This document shows, piece after piece, positions 1 to 6,273 of a DNA stretch of 6,273 bases. The position numbers and the translations under genes were made by a program. The stretch spans positions 1-6,273 of the forward strand of contig JAJRBP010000251.1 in NCBI GenBank assembly GCA_028679405.1. The letters are read 5' to 3'. Source of the stretch: Methanoregulaceae archaeon (GTDB taxonomy: Archaea > Halobacteriota > Methanomicrobia > Methanomicrobiales > Methanospirillaceae). The stretch's first letter is position 1; every line of letters starts with the position of its first letter. The notes beneath the pieces are model-generated. The model had not been told where the DNA came from. It worked only from the letters and a program-made list of their open reading frames with translations, and searched no databases.

Positions 1-814
1 TGTCGAGGACCATGATTGTTCCGAGGCACAGTATCGAGTACATTGCCCCATTCTTGAGGAAGAGGTACCGCTTGATTCGCTCTACATTCTTGATTGTAAT
101 CTCCCGGACCACGAATGCCCCGATACCATTCCCGATCAGGATAAGCGGCACTGAAAGAGTGAAAGCAAAAGCTCCAAGAACTCCATCGATGGAGAATGTG
201 GCATCGATCACCTCGAGGTAGAAGATCTTGCTGATATCCGACATATTTCCCCCGAGCATCTTCCGCTCCTGTTCTTCAGCATTCTGCCGGAATCCATGAA
301 CGATAAAGAAAGCGGTGGATCCCATCACCGCTCCGAATGCCATCATCGCATTCACCTGGAGCGAGAACCATACGAGGAGTGCAAGGATAATCGATACGAC
401 CGCGAAGAACCAGACCCCTTTTGACTGGATGTACTTCTCCCCGAAAAGCCCGAAATTCTTGTCTTCGAGGAAGAGCCAGTGGAAGAAGAGAAAGACAAGA
501 AAAGTTCCACCGCCCATGAGGAGCATCGGGGCAGACCGCTCTATCGCCTCTATAACCGCTGGATCATTCGAGAATGTAGCCGTAAAAGCGCCGATCGGAC
601 CGAGCGAAGGAGTCGCAAGCCAGACAATAAGCCACGGGAGCCCACCGCGTATGAGAAAAACTGCGAACAATAGACCCCATGTCAGGAACCACCTCCTCGC
701 CCAGGCTTTCATCGTCGAGAGGACTTCTGCATTGATGATGGCATTGTCAATGCTGCTAATCGTCTCGAACAAGCAGAGGCCTGCGATGGTGAGGATTGCG
801 GCTGCAATATCCAT
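1..814 (-). CDS. DUF475 / TerC-like integral membrane protein, 3' end outside window
   Basis: The minus strand reads open from ATG 814 to the left edge (271 codons) and belongs to the DUF475 family, related to TerC. The chain is mostly hydrophobic with several membrane-spanning stretches. Near the N-terminus is an acidic motif ETISSIDNAI (E17, D23, N24). A second copy, EVIDATFSIDG (E201, D204, D210), lies about 185 residues later. DATFSID matches ETISSID, the internal repeat expected of the TerC fold, in which membrane-embedded acidic residues are thought to handle metal ions. The substrate is unknown; TerC relatives are linked to tellurite resistance and manganese export. An in-frame TAA at 824-826 leaves ATG 814 as the only plausible start. 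There is no obvious Shine-Dalgarno, but a TATA-like box lies about 45 bases upstream, which fits a short leader. The remaining C-terminus is off-window. Family assignment is firm; function is not. Confidence 0.85.
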   Translation of the reverse strand, partial: MDIAAAILTIAGLCLFETISSIDNAIINAEVLSTMKAWARRWFLTWGLLFAVFLIRGGLPWLIVWLATPSLGPIGAFTATFSNDPAVIEAIERSAPMLLMGGGTFLVFLFFHWLFLEDKNFGLFGEKYIQSKGVWFFAVVSIILALLVWFSLQVNAMMAFGAVMGSTAFFIVHGFRQNAEEQERKMLGGNMSDISKIFYLEVIDATFSIDGVLGAFAFTLSVPLILIGNGIGAFVVREITIKNVERIKRYLFLKNGAMYSILCLGTIMVLD

Positions 815-854
815 TGGTGCGGATTACTGTCTGAGAACGGATGTAGATAAAGGC

Positions 855-866
855 TCTTTTATATCC
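855..866 (-). promoter_or_regulatory. TATA-like box for the DUF475 gene
   Basis: On the minus strand this reads GATATAAAAGAG, close to an archaeal TATA box, preceded by purines (GGAG) where a BRE would lie. A start site about 25 bases downstream would fall near 835, giving a leader of about 20 bases before ATG 814 without a Shine-Dalgarno. This is read from sequence alone. Confidence 0.45.
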
Positions 867-962
867 TCCAGTTTCACGGATCTGGAATTGGAAAGGATCC
901 ATTATTAGCTGGAAGATTGGATACAAATTCAGAATTATCCTGGAAAGAGTCATTCAGACCGA

Positions 963-972
963 ACTTTAATCT
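963..972 (+). promoter_or_regulatory. Possible TATA-like element for the HPS-RraA gene
   Basis: ACTTTAATCT contains TTTAAT at 965-970, about 32 bases before ATG 997. That spacing would put transcription initiation within a few bases of the start codon, giving a leaderless or nearly leaderless mRNA, which agrees with the absence of a convincing Shine-Dalgarno. The match to a TATA consensus is only partial. Confidence 0.3.
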
Positions 973-996
973 GTTCCTGTCAATGAACATTAGGCC

Positions 997-2283
997 ATGA
1001 CAAAGGCGATCCTCCAGGTAGCGCTCGACCTGCTCGAGCTCCCGCGTGCGCTCCAGATCGCAAAGGAATCGGTTGAAGGCGGTGCAGACTGGATTGAGGC
1101 CGGAACCCCGCTTATCAAGAGCGAGGGTATGGAATCAGTACGGGCACTGAAAGAGCGGTTCCCTGACCACCAGATTGTCGCGGATATGAAAGTGGCGGAT
1201 ACCGGTGCGCTTGAGGTCGAGATGGCAGCAAAGGCCGGAGCAACGATTGTGTGTATCCTCGCAGACGCGGATGATGCGGTGATCGTTGATGCAGTAAGAG
1301 CAGCGTCTGTGTACGGTGTCCGGCTAATGGCAGACCTGATTAATGTGCCATCCCCAATCGGGCGTGCCCGCGAGCTTGAAAGGCTGGGGATCGATATCAT
1401 GAATGCGCATGCGGGGATCGACCAGCAAATGTCAGGCAGGACCTCGGTCGGACTGATCCGGGAACTTAAAAAGGCTGTTTCGGTGCCGGTTGCTGTTGCC
1501 GGGGGTCTCGATGCCGCGCGGGCTGCAGAAGCGGCGCGTGATGGTGCGGATATTGTTATTATCGGAGGGGCCATAGTCCGTTCGGCCGATGTCAGGGGGT
1601 CTGCTGCAGCAATCAGGGCTGCAATAGACAGCGGCGAATTGAGCTTTCACCCCCGGCCTTCTCTGGATGAAGAGATTCGTTCGATTTTCTCAAAGGTTTC
1701 CACACCTAATATATCGGACGCGATGCATCGGAAGGGTGCGATGTCCGGAATAATCTCAATATGCGGAGATGTCAAAATGGCGGGGAAAGCAGTCACTGTG
1801 CAGACGTTCGCCGGTGACTGGGCGAAACCAGTTGAGGCTATCGATCGGGGGGCACCGGGAGACGTGATCGTCATCAACAATGATCGGGGAATGCATGTCG
1901 CCCCCTGGGGGGAGCTCGCAACCCTCAGCTGCATAAGCAAGGGGATCGCCGGTGTCGTTATCGACGGCGCTGTGAGAGACGTGGACGATATCAGAGCTCT
2001 TCATTTCCCTGTCTTTGCTCGGGGGGTGGTCCCGAATGCGGGAGATCCCAAAGGCTTTGGAGAGATCGGAGCCGAAATCTTATGCTGCGGGCAGGTAGTG
2101 CACCCTGGGGACTGGGTGATCGGGGATGAAAGCGGTGTCGTCGTGGTGCCGAAAGACCGGGTGTATGAGATCGCCCGGCGGGCGCTCGAGGTAAGAAAGA
2201 ACGAGGAGAGGATCAGGGAGGAGATCAGGCGAGGATCGACTCTTTCGCAGGTATCAGAACTGGTCCGGTGGGAAAAGAAGTGA
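997..2283 (+). CDS. 3-hexulose-6-phosphate synthase fused to RraA-like aldolase-fold domain
   Basis: This 428-residue cytoplasmic protein has two enzyme domains. Residues 1-213 are an HPS-type (alpha/beta)8 barrel. Visible are D11 in VALD, E34 in WIEAGTP, the DxKxxD motif (D63, K65, D68), H138 in NAHAG, the AVAGGL glycine loop near 167-171 and the phosphate-binding GGAI near 190-193 followed by R195. HPS interconverts ribulose 5-phosphate plus formaldehyde with hexulose 6-phosphate; in methanogens it is thought to run toward ribulose 5-phosphate. After a short linker, residues 226-428 form an RraA/HMG-aldolase-like domain with PWGELAT (303-309) and DGAVRD (D323, R327, D328), ending in a charged helical tail from about 395. 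Databases call such proteins bifunctional HPS/ribonuclease regulator, but the regulator label comes from E. coli RraA. An in-frame TAG at 991-993 fixes the start at 997. Length and order match fusions known from other methanogens. Confidence 0.93.
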   Translation: MTKAILQVALDLLELPRALQIAKESVEGGADWIEAGTPLIKSEGMESVRALKERFPDHQIVADMKVADTGALEVEMAAKAGATIVCILADADDAVIVDAVRAASVYGVRLMADLINVPSPIGRARELERLGIDIMNAHAGIDQQMSGRTSVGLIRELKKAVSVPVAVAGGLDAARAAEAARDGADIVIIGGAIVRSADVRGSAAAIRAAIDSGELSFHPRPSLDEEIRSIFSKVSTPNISDAMHRKGAMSGIISICGDVKMAGKAVTVQTFAGDWAKPVEAIDRGAPGDVIVINNDRGMHVAPWGELATLSCISKGIAGVVIDGAVRDVDDIRALHFPVFARGVVPNAGDPKGFGEIGAEILCCGQVVHPGDWVIGDESGVVVVPKDRVYEIARRALEVRKNEERIREEIRRGSTLSQVSELVRWEKK

Positions 2284-2289
2284 CCGTGG

Positions 2290-2295
2290 TTTTTT
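2290..2295 (+). terminator. T-tract, probable terminator of HPS-RraA
   Basis: A run of six T begins six bases after the TGA stop, within the 23-base gap to the converging ACT gene. Archaeal transcription ends at U-rich tracts without needing a hairpin, so this tract is a reasonable plus-strand terminator. No strong stem precedes it. For the opposite strand, the only T-rich stretch close by is TTCTTTTCCC inside the 3' end of the HPS-RraA gene (about 2270-2279). Confidence 0.4.
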
Positions 2296-2306
2296 CAAGT
2301 CACCCG

Positions 2307-2741
2307 TCAGTGGAAGATTGAGGTCTTGAGAAGCTCTCCGCCGTGTTTCAGAAGGAGTTCAATGGCCGAATCCACGCGATCCACCCTCAAAATCAGGACC
2401 GCACCTTCCTTCCCACTATATGCATATGCGTATTCTATGTTGACTCCCCCATCGCCAAGTATCCTCGCGATCTCGTAGAGGCCACCCGGCTGGTCCCGCA
2501 TCTTGGCAGCTATCACGTCTGTAAAATTGACAGAGAACCCTCCCCCCGTCAGCTTGCGATAAGCCTTATCAGGATTATCGACAAGAGCCCTGACAACCCC
2601 GAACCCGTCAGCCTCGGCGATTGAGAATGCCAGGATATTAATGCCGTCTTCCTCGAGTGCACGAGCAATTGCAGCAAGCCGGCCAGGCCGGTTTTCCGAA
2701 AATACCGATATCTGCTTGATAATAAACGGTTTCATGTCCAT
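2307..2741 (-). CDS. Tandem ACT-domain protein
   Basis: This 144-residue protein is made almost wholly of two ACT domains, about residues 6-66 and 74-138. Each has the Pro-Gly turn (NRPGRL at 17-22, DQPGGL at 83-88) followed by the helix and the strand that opens with DGINI (32-36) or GGVNIEYAYA (98-107). ACT pairs bind small ligands, usually amino acids, and no catalytic domain is attached. Small double-ACT proteins of this type commonly sit beside archaeal and anaerobic PaaK-type ligases. A sensor or regulatory subunit responding to an aromatic or branched amino acid is therefore a fair inference, but the ligand is unproven. The ATG directly abuts the TAG of the upstream ligase gene and has a strong Shine-Dalgarno six bases before it. 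This supports 2741 over the in-frame ATG at 2735. It is the last gene of the operon. Confidence 0.9.
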   Translation of the reverse strand: MDMKPFIIKQISVFSENRPGRLAAIARALEEDGINILAFSIAEADGFGVVRALVDNPDKAYRKLTGGGFSVNFTDVIAAKMRDQPGGLYEIARILGDGGVNIEYAYAYSGKEGAVLILRVDRVDSAIELLLKHGGELLKTSIFH

Positions 2742-4043
2742 CTACATCACCCTCCGGTCTATCACTTTCTTCGATTTCCCCTCGAATCGCGGAAGCGAAC
2801 CTGGTTCAACAAGTTCCACGTTTACCCCCACGTTCAGGGTATTCCTGAGCTTGTGTTCGACTTTCTTTCGAAGCTGGATGAGGTCGGTGATCTTATCTGA
2901 GAACGCTCCCCGGCTCACCTCAACCTTGACAAGCATGTCATCGAGCGCCCCTTTCCGGTCCACTACAATCTGGAAGTGCTGGCCGACCTCCGGGATACCC
3001 ATCAGGGCATACTCGATCTGCGATGGGAATACATTGATACCCCTGATGATGAGCATGTCGTCAACACGCCCGGTAATCCGCCTGATCCTCGGGTGAGTCC
3101 TTCCGCAGGCGCAAACGGACTCGTCTATCGAGGTAATATCTCCGATTCTGTAGCGGATCATCGGCATCGCCTCCTTCTGGAGCATGGTAATAACCAGCTC
3201 ACCCTTCTCCCCCTCGGCGACCGGATCCCCGGTTTCCGGGTCCAGGATCTCTACGAGCGCGAGATCACCCCAGATGTGGATTCCGGCCTGCTCAGTACAC
3301 TCGCAGAACATCGGTCCCGAGAGCTCACTTGTCCCGTAAATGTCATAAGCCCGGATCCCGAGCCAGCTCTGGATGCGATCCCGCATCCCCTCTGTCCACG
3401 GCTCGGCCCCAAGAATTGCGGTCCGCATGTGGGTATCTTTCCCGATGTTTATCCCCATTTTCTCTGCGACTTCACCCATATGGAGGAGATATGAAGGAGT
3501 ACATGCGATCGCCGTTGACTTCAGATCCTGCATAAGCTCGATCTGCCGTTCTGTATTCCCCACACTCGTGGGGAGGACTGTCGCACCAATCTTCTCGGCA
3601 CCGTAGTGGAGGCCGAGACCTCCGGTAAAGAGTCCGTACCCATAACTCACCTGGATCACATCCCCTCTCCCAAGTCCGCATGAAGTCAGGGCTCGGGCAA
3701 GGGAAGCAGTCCAGTTATCGAGATCAGTCCCGGTGTATCCCACCACAGTAGGTTTCCCGGTCGTTCCCGAGGATACGTGATACCTGACCAGATCTTCCTG
3801 CTGGGCGACGAAGAGGCGATCCGGGTAATTGTCCCGGAGGTCGATCTTTTTCATGAACGGAAGTTTCCGCACGTCTTCAAGGCAACATATGTCATCAGGG
3901 TGGACTCCTGTTGCTTTCATCCGATCATGATAGAATGGTGAGAAGGAATACAGCCGATAGACGAGCGTTTTTAAAAGGCGGTACTGGAGGCGCCGGAGAT
4001 CCTCTGCAGGCATCTCCTCGATCCGCGGATCCCACATCCTCAT
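2742..4043 (-). CDS. Phenylacetate-CoA ligase (PaaK-type adenylate-forming enzyme)
   Basis: The 433-residue protein is a full-length member of the ANL superfamily, PaaK branch. It would activate an aryl or related carboxylic acid with ATP and CoA to the acyl-CoA, AMP and pyrophosphate in the cytoplasm. Visible motifs are the phosphate loop SSGTTGKPT (91-99), GAEPW (212-216), YGTSE (236-240), YRIGD (298-302), GRVDDM (325-330), RGINVFPSQIE (334-344) and the C-terminal EGKSKK (421-426), which carries the likely adenylation lysine. Cysteines C249, C311 and C313 with H256 fit the small metal site seen in this family. The substrate cannot be read from sequence. In methanogens such enzymes are proposed to feed phenylacetate or indoleacetate to indolepyruvate ferredoxin oxidoreductase for aromatic amino acid synthesis. 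The start ATG overlaps the stop of the preceding paralogue by one base and has its own GGAGGG site. Confidence 0.92.
   Translation of the reverse strand: MRMWDPRIEEMPAEDLRRLQYRLLKTLVYRLYSFSPFYHDRMKATGVHPDDICCLEDVRKLPFMKKIDLRDNYPDRLFVAQQEDLVRYHVSSGTTGKPTVVGYTGTDLDNWTASLARALTSCGLGRGDVIQVSYGYGLFTGGLGLHYGAEKIGATVLPTSVGNTERQIELMQDLKSTAIACTPSYLLHMGEVAEKMGINIGKDTHMRTAILGAEPWTEGMRDRIQSWLGIRAYDIYGTSELSGPMFCECTEQAGIHIWGDLALVEILDPETGDPVAEGEKGELVITMLQKEAMPMIRYRIGDITSIDESVCACGRTHPRIRRITGRVDDMLIIRGINVFPSQIEYALMGIPEVGQHFQIVVDRKGALDDMLVKVEVSRGAFSDKITDLIQLRKKVEHKLRNTLNVGVNVELVEPGSLPRFEGKSKKVIDRRVM
2748..2755 (-). promoter_or_regulatory. Shine-Dalgarno of the ACT-domain gene
   Basis: The minus strand reads GGAGGGTG, a near-perfect anti-16S match, six bases before ATG 2741. 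It lies wholly inside the last codons of the upstream ligase gene, so the ACT gene can start independently or by coupling. Confidence 0.65.
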
Positions 4044-4048
4044 TAAAT

Positions 4049-4054
4049 CCCTCC
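4049..4054 (-). promoter_or_regulatory. Shine-Dalgarno of the intact ligase gene
   Basis: GGAGGG lies on the minus strand five bases before ATG 4043, within the last codons of the interrupted paralogue. It gives this gene its own ribosome entry, so its translation need not depend on ribosomes finishing the upstream reading frame. Confidence 0.6.
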
Positions 4055-5179
4055 CCGGCGGTCAATCACCCGTTTGGCCTTCCCCTCAAATCTGGGGAGC
4101 GAACCTGGTTCCACCAGGCGGACTGAGGTCCTGAGCTCAAGAGCGTCCCGAAGGGCTTTCGCGACCCTCTTCTGGACCTGGGCGAGATCATGGAGTTCTC
4201 CTGAGAAGTGCTCCCGTGTCATCTCCACCTCGATCGTCATCTCGTCGAGATGGCCGATCCGGTCCACGTAGACCATGAACTGGTTTCCAACTTCGGGGAG
4301 TTGGAGAAGAACGTGCTCGATCTGTGAAGGAAATACATTTATCCCCCTTATAACAAGCATATCGTCACTTCGTCCGGTGATCCTCCCGATCCTGTTCCCT
4401 CTACCGCAGAGGCAGCCGTCCTCCATCATCATCGTGATATCTCCTGTCCTGTACCTGACCATAGGCATCGCCTCCTTGACAATTGGAGTGACCACGAGCT
4501 CGCCCCGTTCGCCCTCTTCAAGAGTTTCTCCTGTAACCGGGTCAATGATCTCGACAAGATAACAGTCATGCCATATATGAAGACCATTCCTTTCTTTGCA
4601 CTCGAATGCCACCCCTGGTCCGTACAATTCCGATAAACCATAGCTATCGTAAGCAGTTACTCCGAGTTTGTTCTCCAGCTCTTTTCTCATCGCATCTGAC
4701 CAGGGTTCCGCACCGAACATACCGGTCTTCAAAGTATCGAAGTGTGCGTTCATCTCCTCCGCCGCTTCTGCAAGGTGTAATGCATAGCTCGGCGTGCAAT
4801 GGATGGCGGTTACGCCAAAGTCCTGGATCATCTCGATTTGTCGTTTCGTATTGCCGGTAGCACTTGGGATGACCGTCATCCCTACCTTCTCGGCCCCGTA
4901 ATGGAATCCGAGGCCACCGGTGAACATGCCATAATTGACCATGTTCTGGAACACGTCTCCTTCGGTAAGCCCGACCATTGTCAGGTTCCGTGCGATCAGA
5001 TCGGACCAGTTGTTAAGGTCGCCCCTGGTATAAGCGACAACTGTCGGTTTTCCGGTGGTCCCGGATGTCGTGTGAATCCTGACGACTTTCGAAAGCGGCA
5101 CTGCAAGGAATCCGAATGGGTACCCGCCACGGAGATCCTGTTTTCGCGTAAAAGGGAGCTTTTTTATATCGTCAAGGGT

Positions 5180-5182
5180 TTA
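5180..5182 (-). other. In-frame TAA (ochre) stop at codon 51 of the ligase
   Basis: The minus strand reads GAG CAC GTA TAA ACC CTT GAC. Both flanks encode PaaK sequence in the same frame, with no base gained or lost. TAA is not the codon used for pyrrolysine (TAG) or selenocysteine (TGA), so known archaeal recoding does not explain it. Confidence 0.85.
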
Positions 5183-5493
5183 TACGTGCTCAGGTCGTAC
5201 CCCCGCAGCTGCAAAACTCTTACGGTAAAATTCGACATTCTGGACTCTGCCGATGGTCTCCTTGAGCCTCTTTAACTGGAGAGACGCGAGATCTCTTCCT
5301 TTCAGCATCTCAGCCTTCTTATTCCAGAACATGTTGAATACGATGCCTCCCGTACGCGGCTTCGGCATCTGTTGAATTTCCCCAACATCCGTTGCCCAGT
5401 CTCCTCGTACGAGCAACCAGGGTATTAGTCAACAAATACGATTCCAGCCCGCTATGCATGAACATAAGTGAACGGTGAAATGCAAAAAGCTTG

Positions 5494-5503
5494 TCAAATT
5501 TGA
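5494..5503. repeat. Perfect 10-bp palindrome TCAAATTTGA
   Basis: A perfect palindrome in the divergent promoter region, two bases from the palindromic hexamer AAGCTT (5487-5492). It could be an operator half-site pair or merely an AT-rich core element. It lies about 160 bases from the ligase start and about 145 from the kinase start, which is far for a core promoter of either. Confidence 0.4.
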
Positions 5504-5552
5504 TTCGATTGGTTCAGGAGAGGGCCTATTTTTCCGGGAGGAAGAGTCCGGG

Positions 5553-5566
5553 GCTTCATTCGAAGC
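5553..5566. repeat. Short hairpin, 5-bp arms GCTTC/GAAGC
   Basis: GCTTC, loop ATTC, then GAAGC forms a perfect five-base stem about 83 bases upstream of the carbamate kinase start. No T-run follows, so it does not look like a terminator. It may be a binding site or chance. Confidence 0.3.
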
Positions 5567-5617
5567 AGTAAGTATGGTACAAAGGACTGCAGGATTGTAA
5601 CCAACACGTCTCCCAAT

Positions 5618-5626
5618 CCTTAATGC
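5618..5626 (+). promoter_or_regulatory. Possible TATA-like element for carbamate kinase
   Basis: CCTTAATGC carries TTAAT about 29 bases before ATG 5649, nearly the same spacing as TTTAAT before the HPS-RraA gene. It would yield a leaderless or very short-leader mRNA. The match is weak. Confidence 0.22.
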
Positions 5627-5648
5627 GGGACCCGGAGCACTCAAAGGT

Positions 5649-6273
5649 ATGCAGATGGTTGTCGCTCTCGGCGGGAACGCAATCCTTCGGCGAGGGGAAC
5701 GCGGGACTGCCGAAGAACAGCGTTATCATGTGAAGATCGCGGCCGGACATCTGGTCAGAATTATCCAGGGAGGCCACCAGATCATTATTACTCACGGAAA
5801 CGGGCCTCAAATCGGGGACATCCTGGAAAAAGATGAGTGCGCGAGCGATAAGTTTCCGAGGATGCCACTCGATATCTGCGGCGCTGAGAGTCTGGGAATG
5901 ATCGGCTACCTGATCCAGCAGGCACTTGAGAATGCCCTGTCGGAGGCCGGTATGAACAACCGCGTAATCACGGTTGTCAGCCAGACCCTCGTCGATCAGG
6001 AAGACCCGGCATTCAGATCTCCGGAGAAGCCAATCGGACCCTTTTATGCTGGACCGGAATCTGCGATGCTGGAATCCTCACTGGGGTGGATGATGCATGA
6101 AATACCAGGGCAGGGATTCCGCAGGGTCGTTCCCTCGCCCATCCCGTTGGAGATCGTGGAAACGAATTCGATACGAACATTATTTGAGGAAGGATTCATT
6201 GTAGTCGCGTCCGGGGGTGGGGGAATCCCTGTCATAAGGGATAAGGAGGGAAGACTGTCCGGAGTCGAGGCGG
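5649..6273 (+). CDS. arcC: Carbamate kinase, 3' end outside window
   Basis: The frame is open from ATG 5649 to the right edge (208 full codons of a family usually near 310). It is an amino-acid-kinase-fold enzyme that interconverts carbamoyl phosphate plus ADP with carbamate plus ATP in the cytoplasm. Diagnostic segments are ALGGNA (6-11), THGNGPQ (48-54), a KPIGPFY loop (127-133), RRVVPSP (158-164) and ASGGGGIPV (187-195), all in the usual order. ATG 5649 puts MQMVVALGGN in register with the family start. ATG 5655 is possible, since AGGT at 5645-5648 would be six bases before it. The gene diverges from the ligase operon. Neighbours that would show whether it serves arginine, agmatine or purine breakdown, or carbamoyl phosphate supply, lie beyond the edge. 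The identification is secure; the pathway is not. Confidence 0.93.
   Translation, partial: MQMVVALGGNAILRRGERGTAEEQRYHVKIAAGHLVRIIQGGHQIIITHGNGPQIGDILEKDECASDKFPRMPLDICGAESLGMIGYLIQQALENALSEAGMNNRVITVVSQTLVDQEDPAFRSPEKPIGPFYAGPESAMLESSLGWMMHEIPGQGFRRVVPSPIPLEIVETNSIRTLFEEGFIVVASGGGGIPVIRDKEGRLSGVEA

Larger units (their letters stand above)
4043..5332 (-). pseudogene. PaaK-type phenylacetate-CoA ligase interrupted by one in-frame TAA
   Basis: Read from ATG 5332, the frame gives 50 residues typical of a PaaK N-terminus (MFWNKKAEML and onward), then TAA at 5182-5180, then 378 more codons in the same frame to the TAA at 4045-4043. The downstream part keeps the phosphate loop TSGTTGKPT (codons 89-97), GAEPW, YGLSE, YRTGD, GRSDDM, RGINVFPSQIE and EGKAKR. 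By eye, about half its positions match the neighbouring intact ligase. Around the stop, VRPEHV-stop-TLDDIKKLPF aligns without gaps to HPDDIC-C-LEDVRKLPF of the paralogue, so the stop replaces exactly one residue. AAA (Lys) to TAA would restore a common PaaK sequence. It may be a recent nonsense allele, a sequencing error or a recoded stop. ATG 5332 fits homologues; GGAGG at 5350-5346 is 13 bases away. An automatic caller might report only a 352-codon ORF from GTG 5101, lacking the N-terminus and without a clear ribosome site. Confidence 0.8.
5333..5648. other. Divergent intergenic region between ligase operon and carbamate kinase
   Basis: This 316-base stretch holds no convincing gene. The ligase frame stays open upstream of its ATG through ATG 5368 and TTG 5416 to an in-frame TGA at 5431-5429, so a longer N-terminus is possible but does not resemble the family. 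A perfect palindrome TCAAATTTGA (5494-5503) and a small hairpin (5553-5566) are present. A weak TATA-like TTAAT at 5620-5624 precedes the kinase. I could not pick a clear TATA box for the ligase operon. Confidence 0.6.

Noticed and set aside
315..908. 197-codon plus-strand open frame
   Set aside because: It lies opposite the DUF475 gene, whose translation has clear family motifs and membrane segments. The plus-strand product has low-complexity, Arg/Ser-rich composition and no recognisable domain.
990..1574. 194-codon minus-strand open frame
   Set aside because: It is antisense to the HPS domain, and its Ala/Ser/Ile-rich product is typical of a frame opposite a GC-biased gene.
2976..3494. 172-codon plus-strand open frame
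   Set aside because: It is antisense to the conserved core of the intact ligase. Its product resembles no family I recognise and it has no ribosome site; it is a shadow of codon bias.
5180..5182. Pyrrolysine or selenocysteine recoding
   Set aside because: Pyrrolysine uses TAG and selenocysteine uses TGA, whereas the codon here is TAA.
4043..5332. Frameshift as the cause of the broken ligase
   Set aside because: The two halves are in the same frame (315 bases between TTG 5416 and GTG 5101, divisible by three) and align to the paralogue without gaps at the break, so it is a substitution and not an indel.
5556..5810. 84-codon minus-strand open frame across the carbamate kinase start
   Set aside because: It overlaps the conserved kinase N-terminus and shows no domain, so it is not a credible gene.
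1..6273. CRISPR array, tRNA, rRNA or insertion sequence
   Set aside because: No regular repeat-spacer pattern, cloverleaf-like segment, transposase frame or terminal inverted repeat was seen on reading both strands.

Overview
The window looks like part of the chromosome of a methanogenic archaeon, most likely of the Methanomicrobiales or a close relative. Four things suggest this: a hexulose-6-phosphate synthase fused to an RraA-like domain, tandem phenylacetate-CoA-ligase-type genes followed by a double-ACT protein, archaeal TATA-like boxes at leaderless or short-leader spacing, and strong GGAGG-type ribosome sites inside the operon. The taxon is inferred from gene content only; there is no rRNA here.

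Layout. Positions 1-814 (minus strand) hold the N-terminal 271 codons of a DUF475/TerC-like membrane protein that runs off the left edge. A 182-base divergent promoter region follows. At 997-2283 (plus) is the HPS-RraA fusion. It converges on a minus-strand operon that reads right to left: a PaaK-type ligase interrupted by one in-frame TAA (5332-4043), an intact PaaK-type ligase (4043-2742) and a tandem ACT-domain protein (2741-2307). The junctions are as tight as possible: a 1-base TAATG overlap, then a TAG directly abutting ATG. A 316-base region without a gene separates this operon from a carbamate kinase (5649 to the right edge, plus strand), which lacks its C-terminus.

How the genes may work together. 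HPS run in the lyase direction makes ribulose 5-phosphate from hexulose 6-phosphate, the usual source of pentoses in archaea without an oxidative pentose phosphate pathway. The released formaldehyde would go to tetrahydromethanopterin. The two ligases and the ACT protein resemble the archaeal set thought to activate aryl acids, such as phenylacetate, to CoA thioesters for reductive carboxylation to aromatic amino acid precursors. The ACT protein would be the amino-acid-sensing partner. Carbamate kinase interconverts carbamoyl phosphate and ATP. No functional link between these units is visible beyond adjacency.

The main oddity is the single ochre codon in an otherwise intact ligase gene. The HPS-RraA fusion, whose RraA half keeps aldolase-type active-site residues, is the other point worth attention. 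I see no clear sign of an undescribed system, mobile element, CRISPR array or RNA gene.
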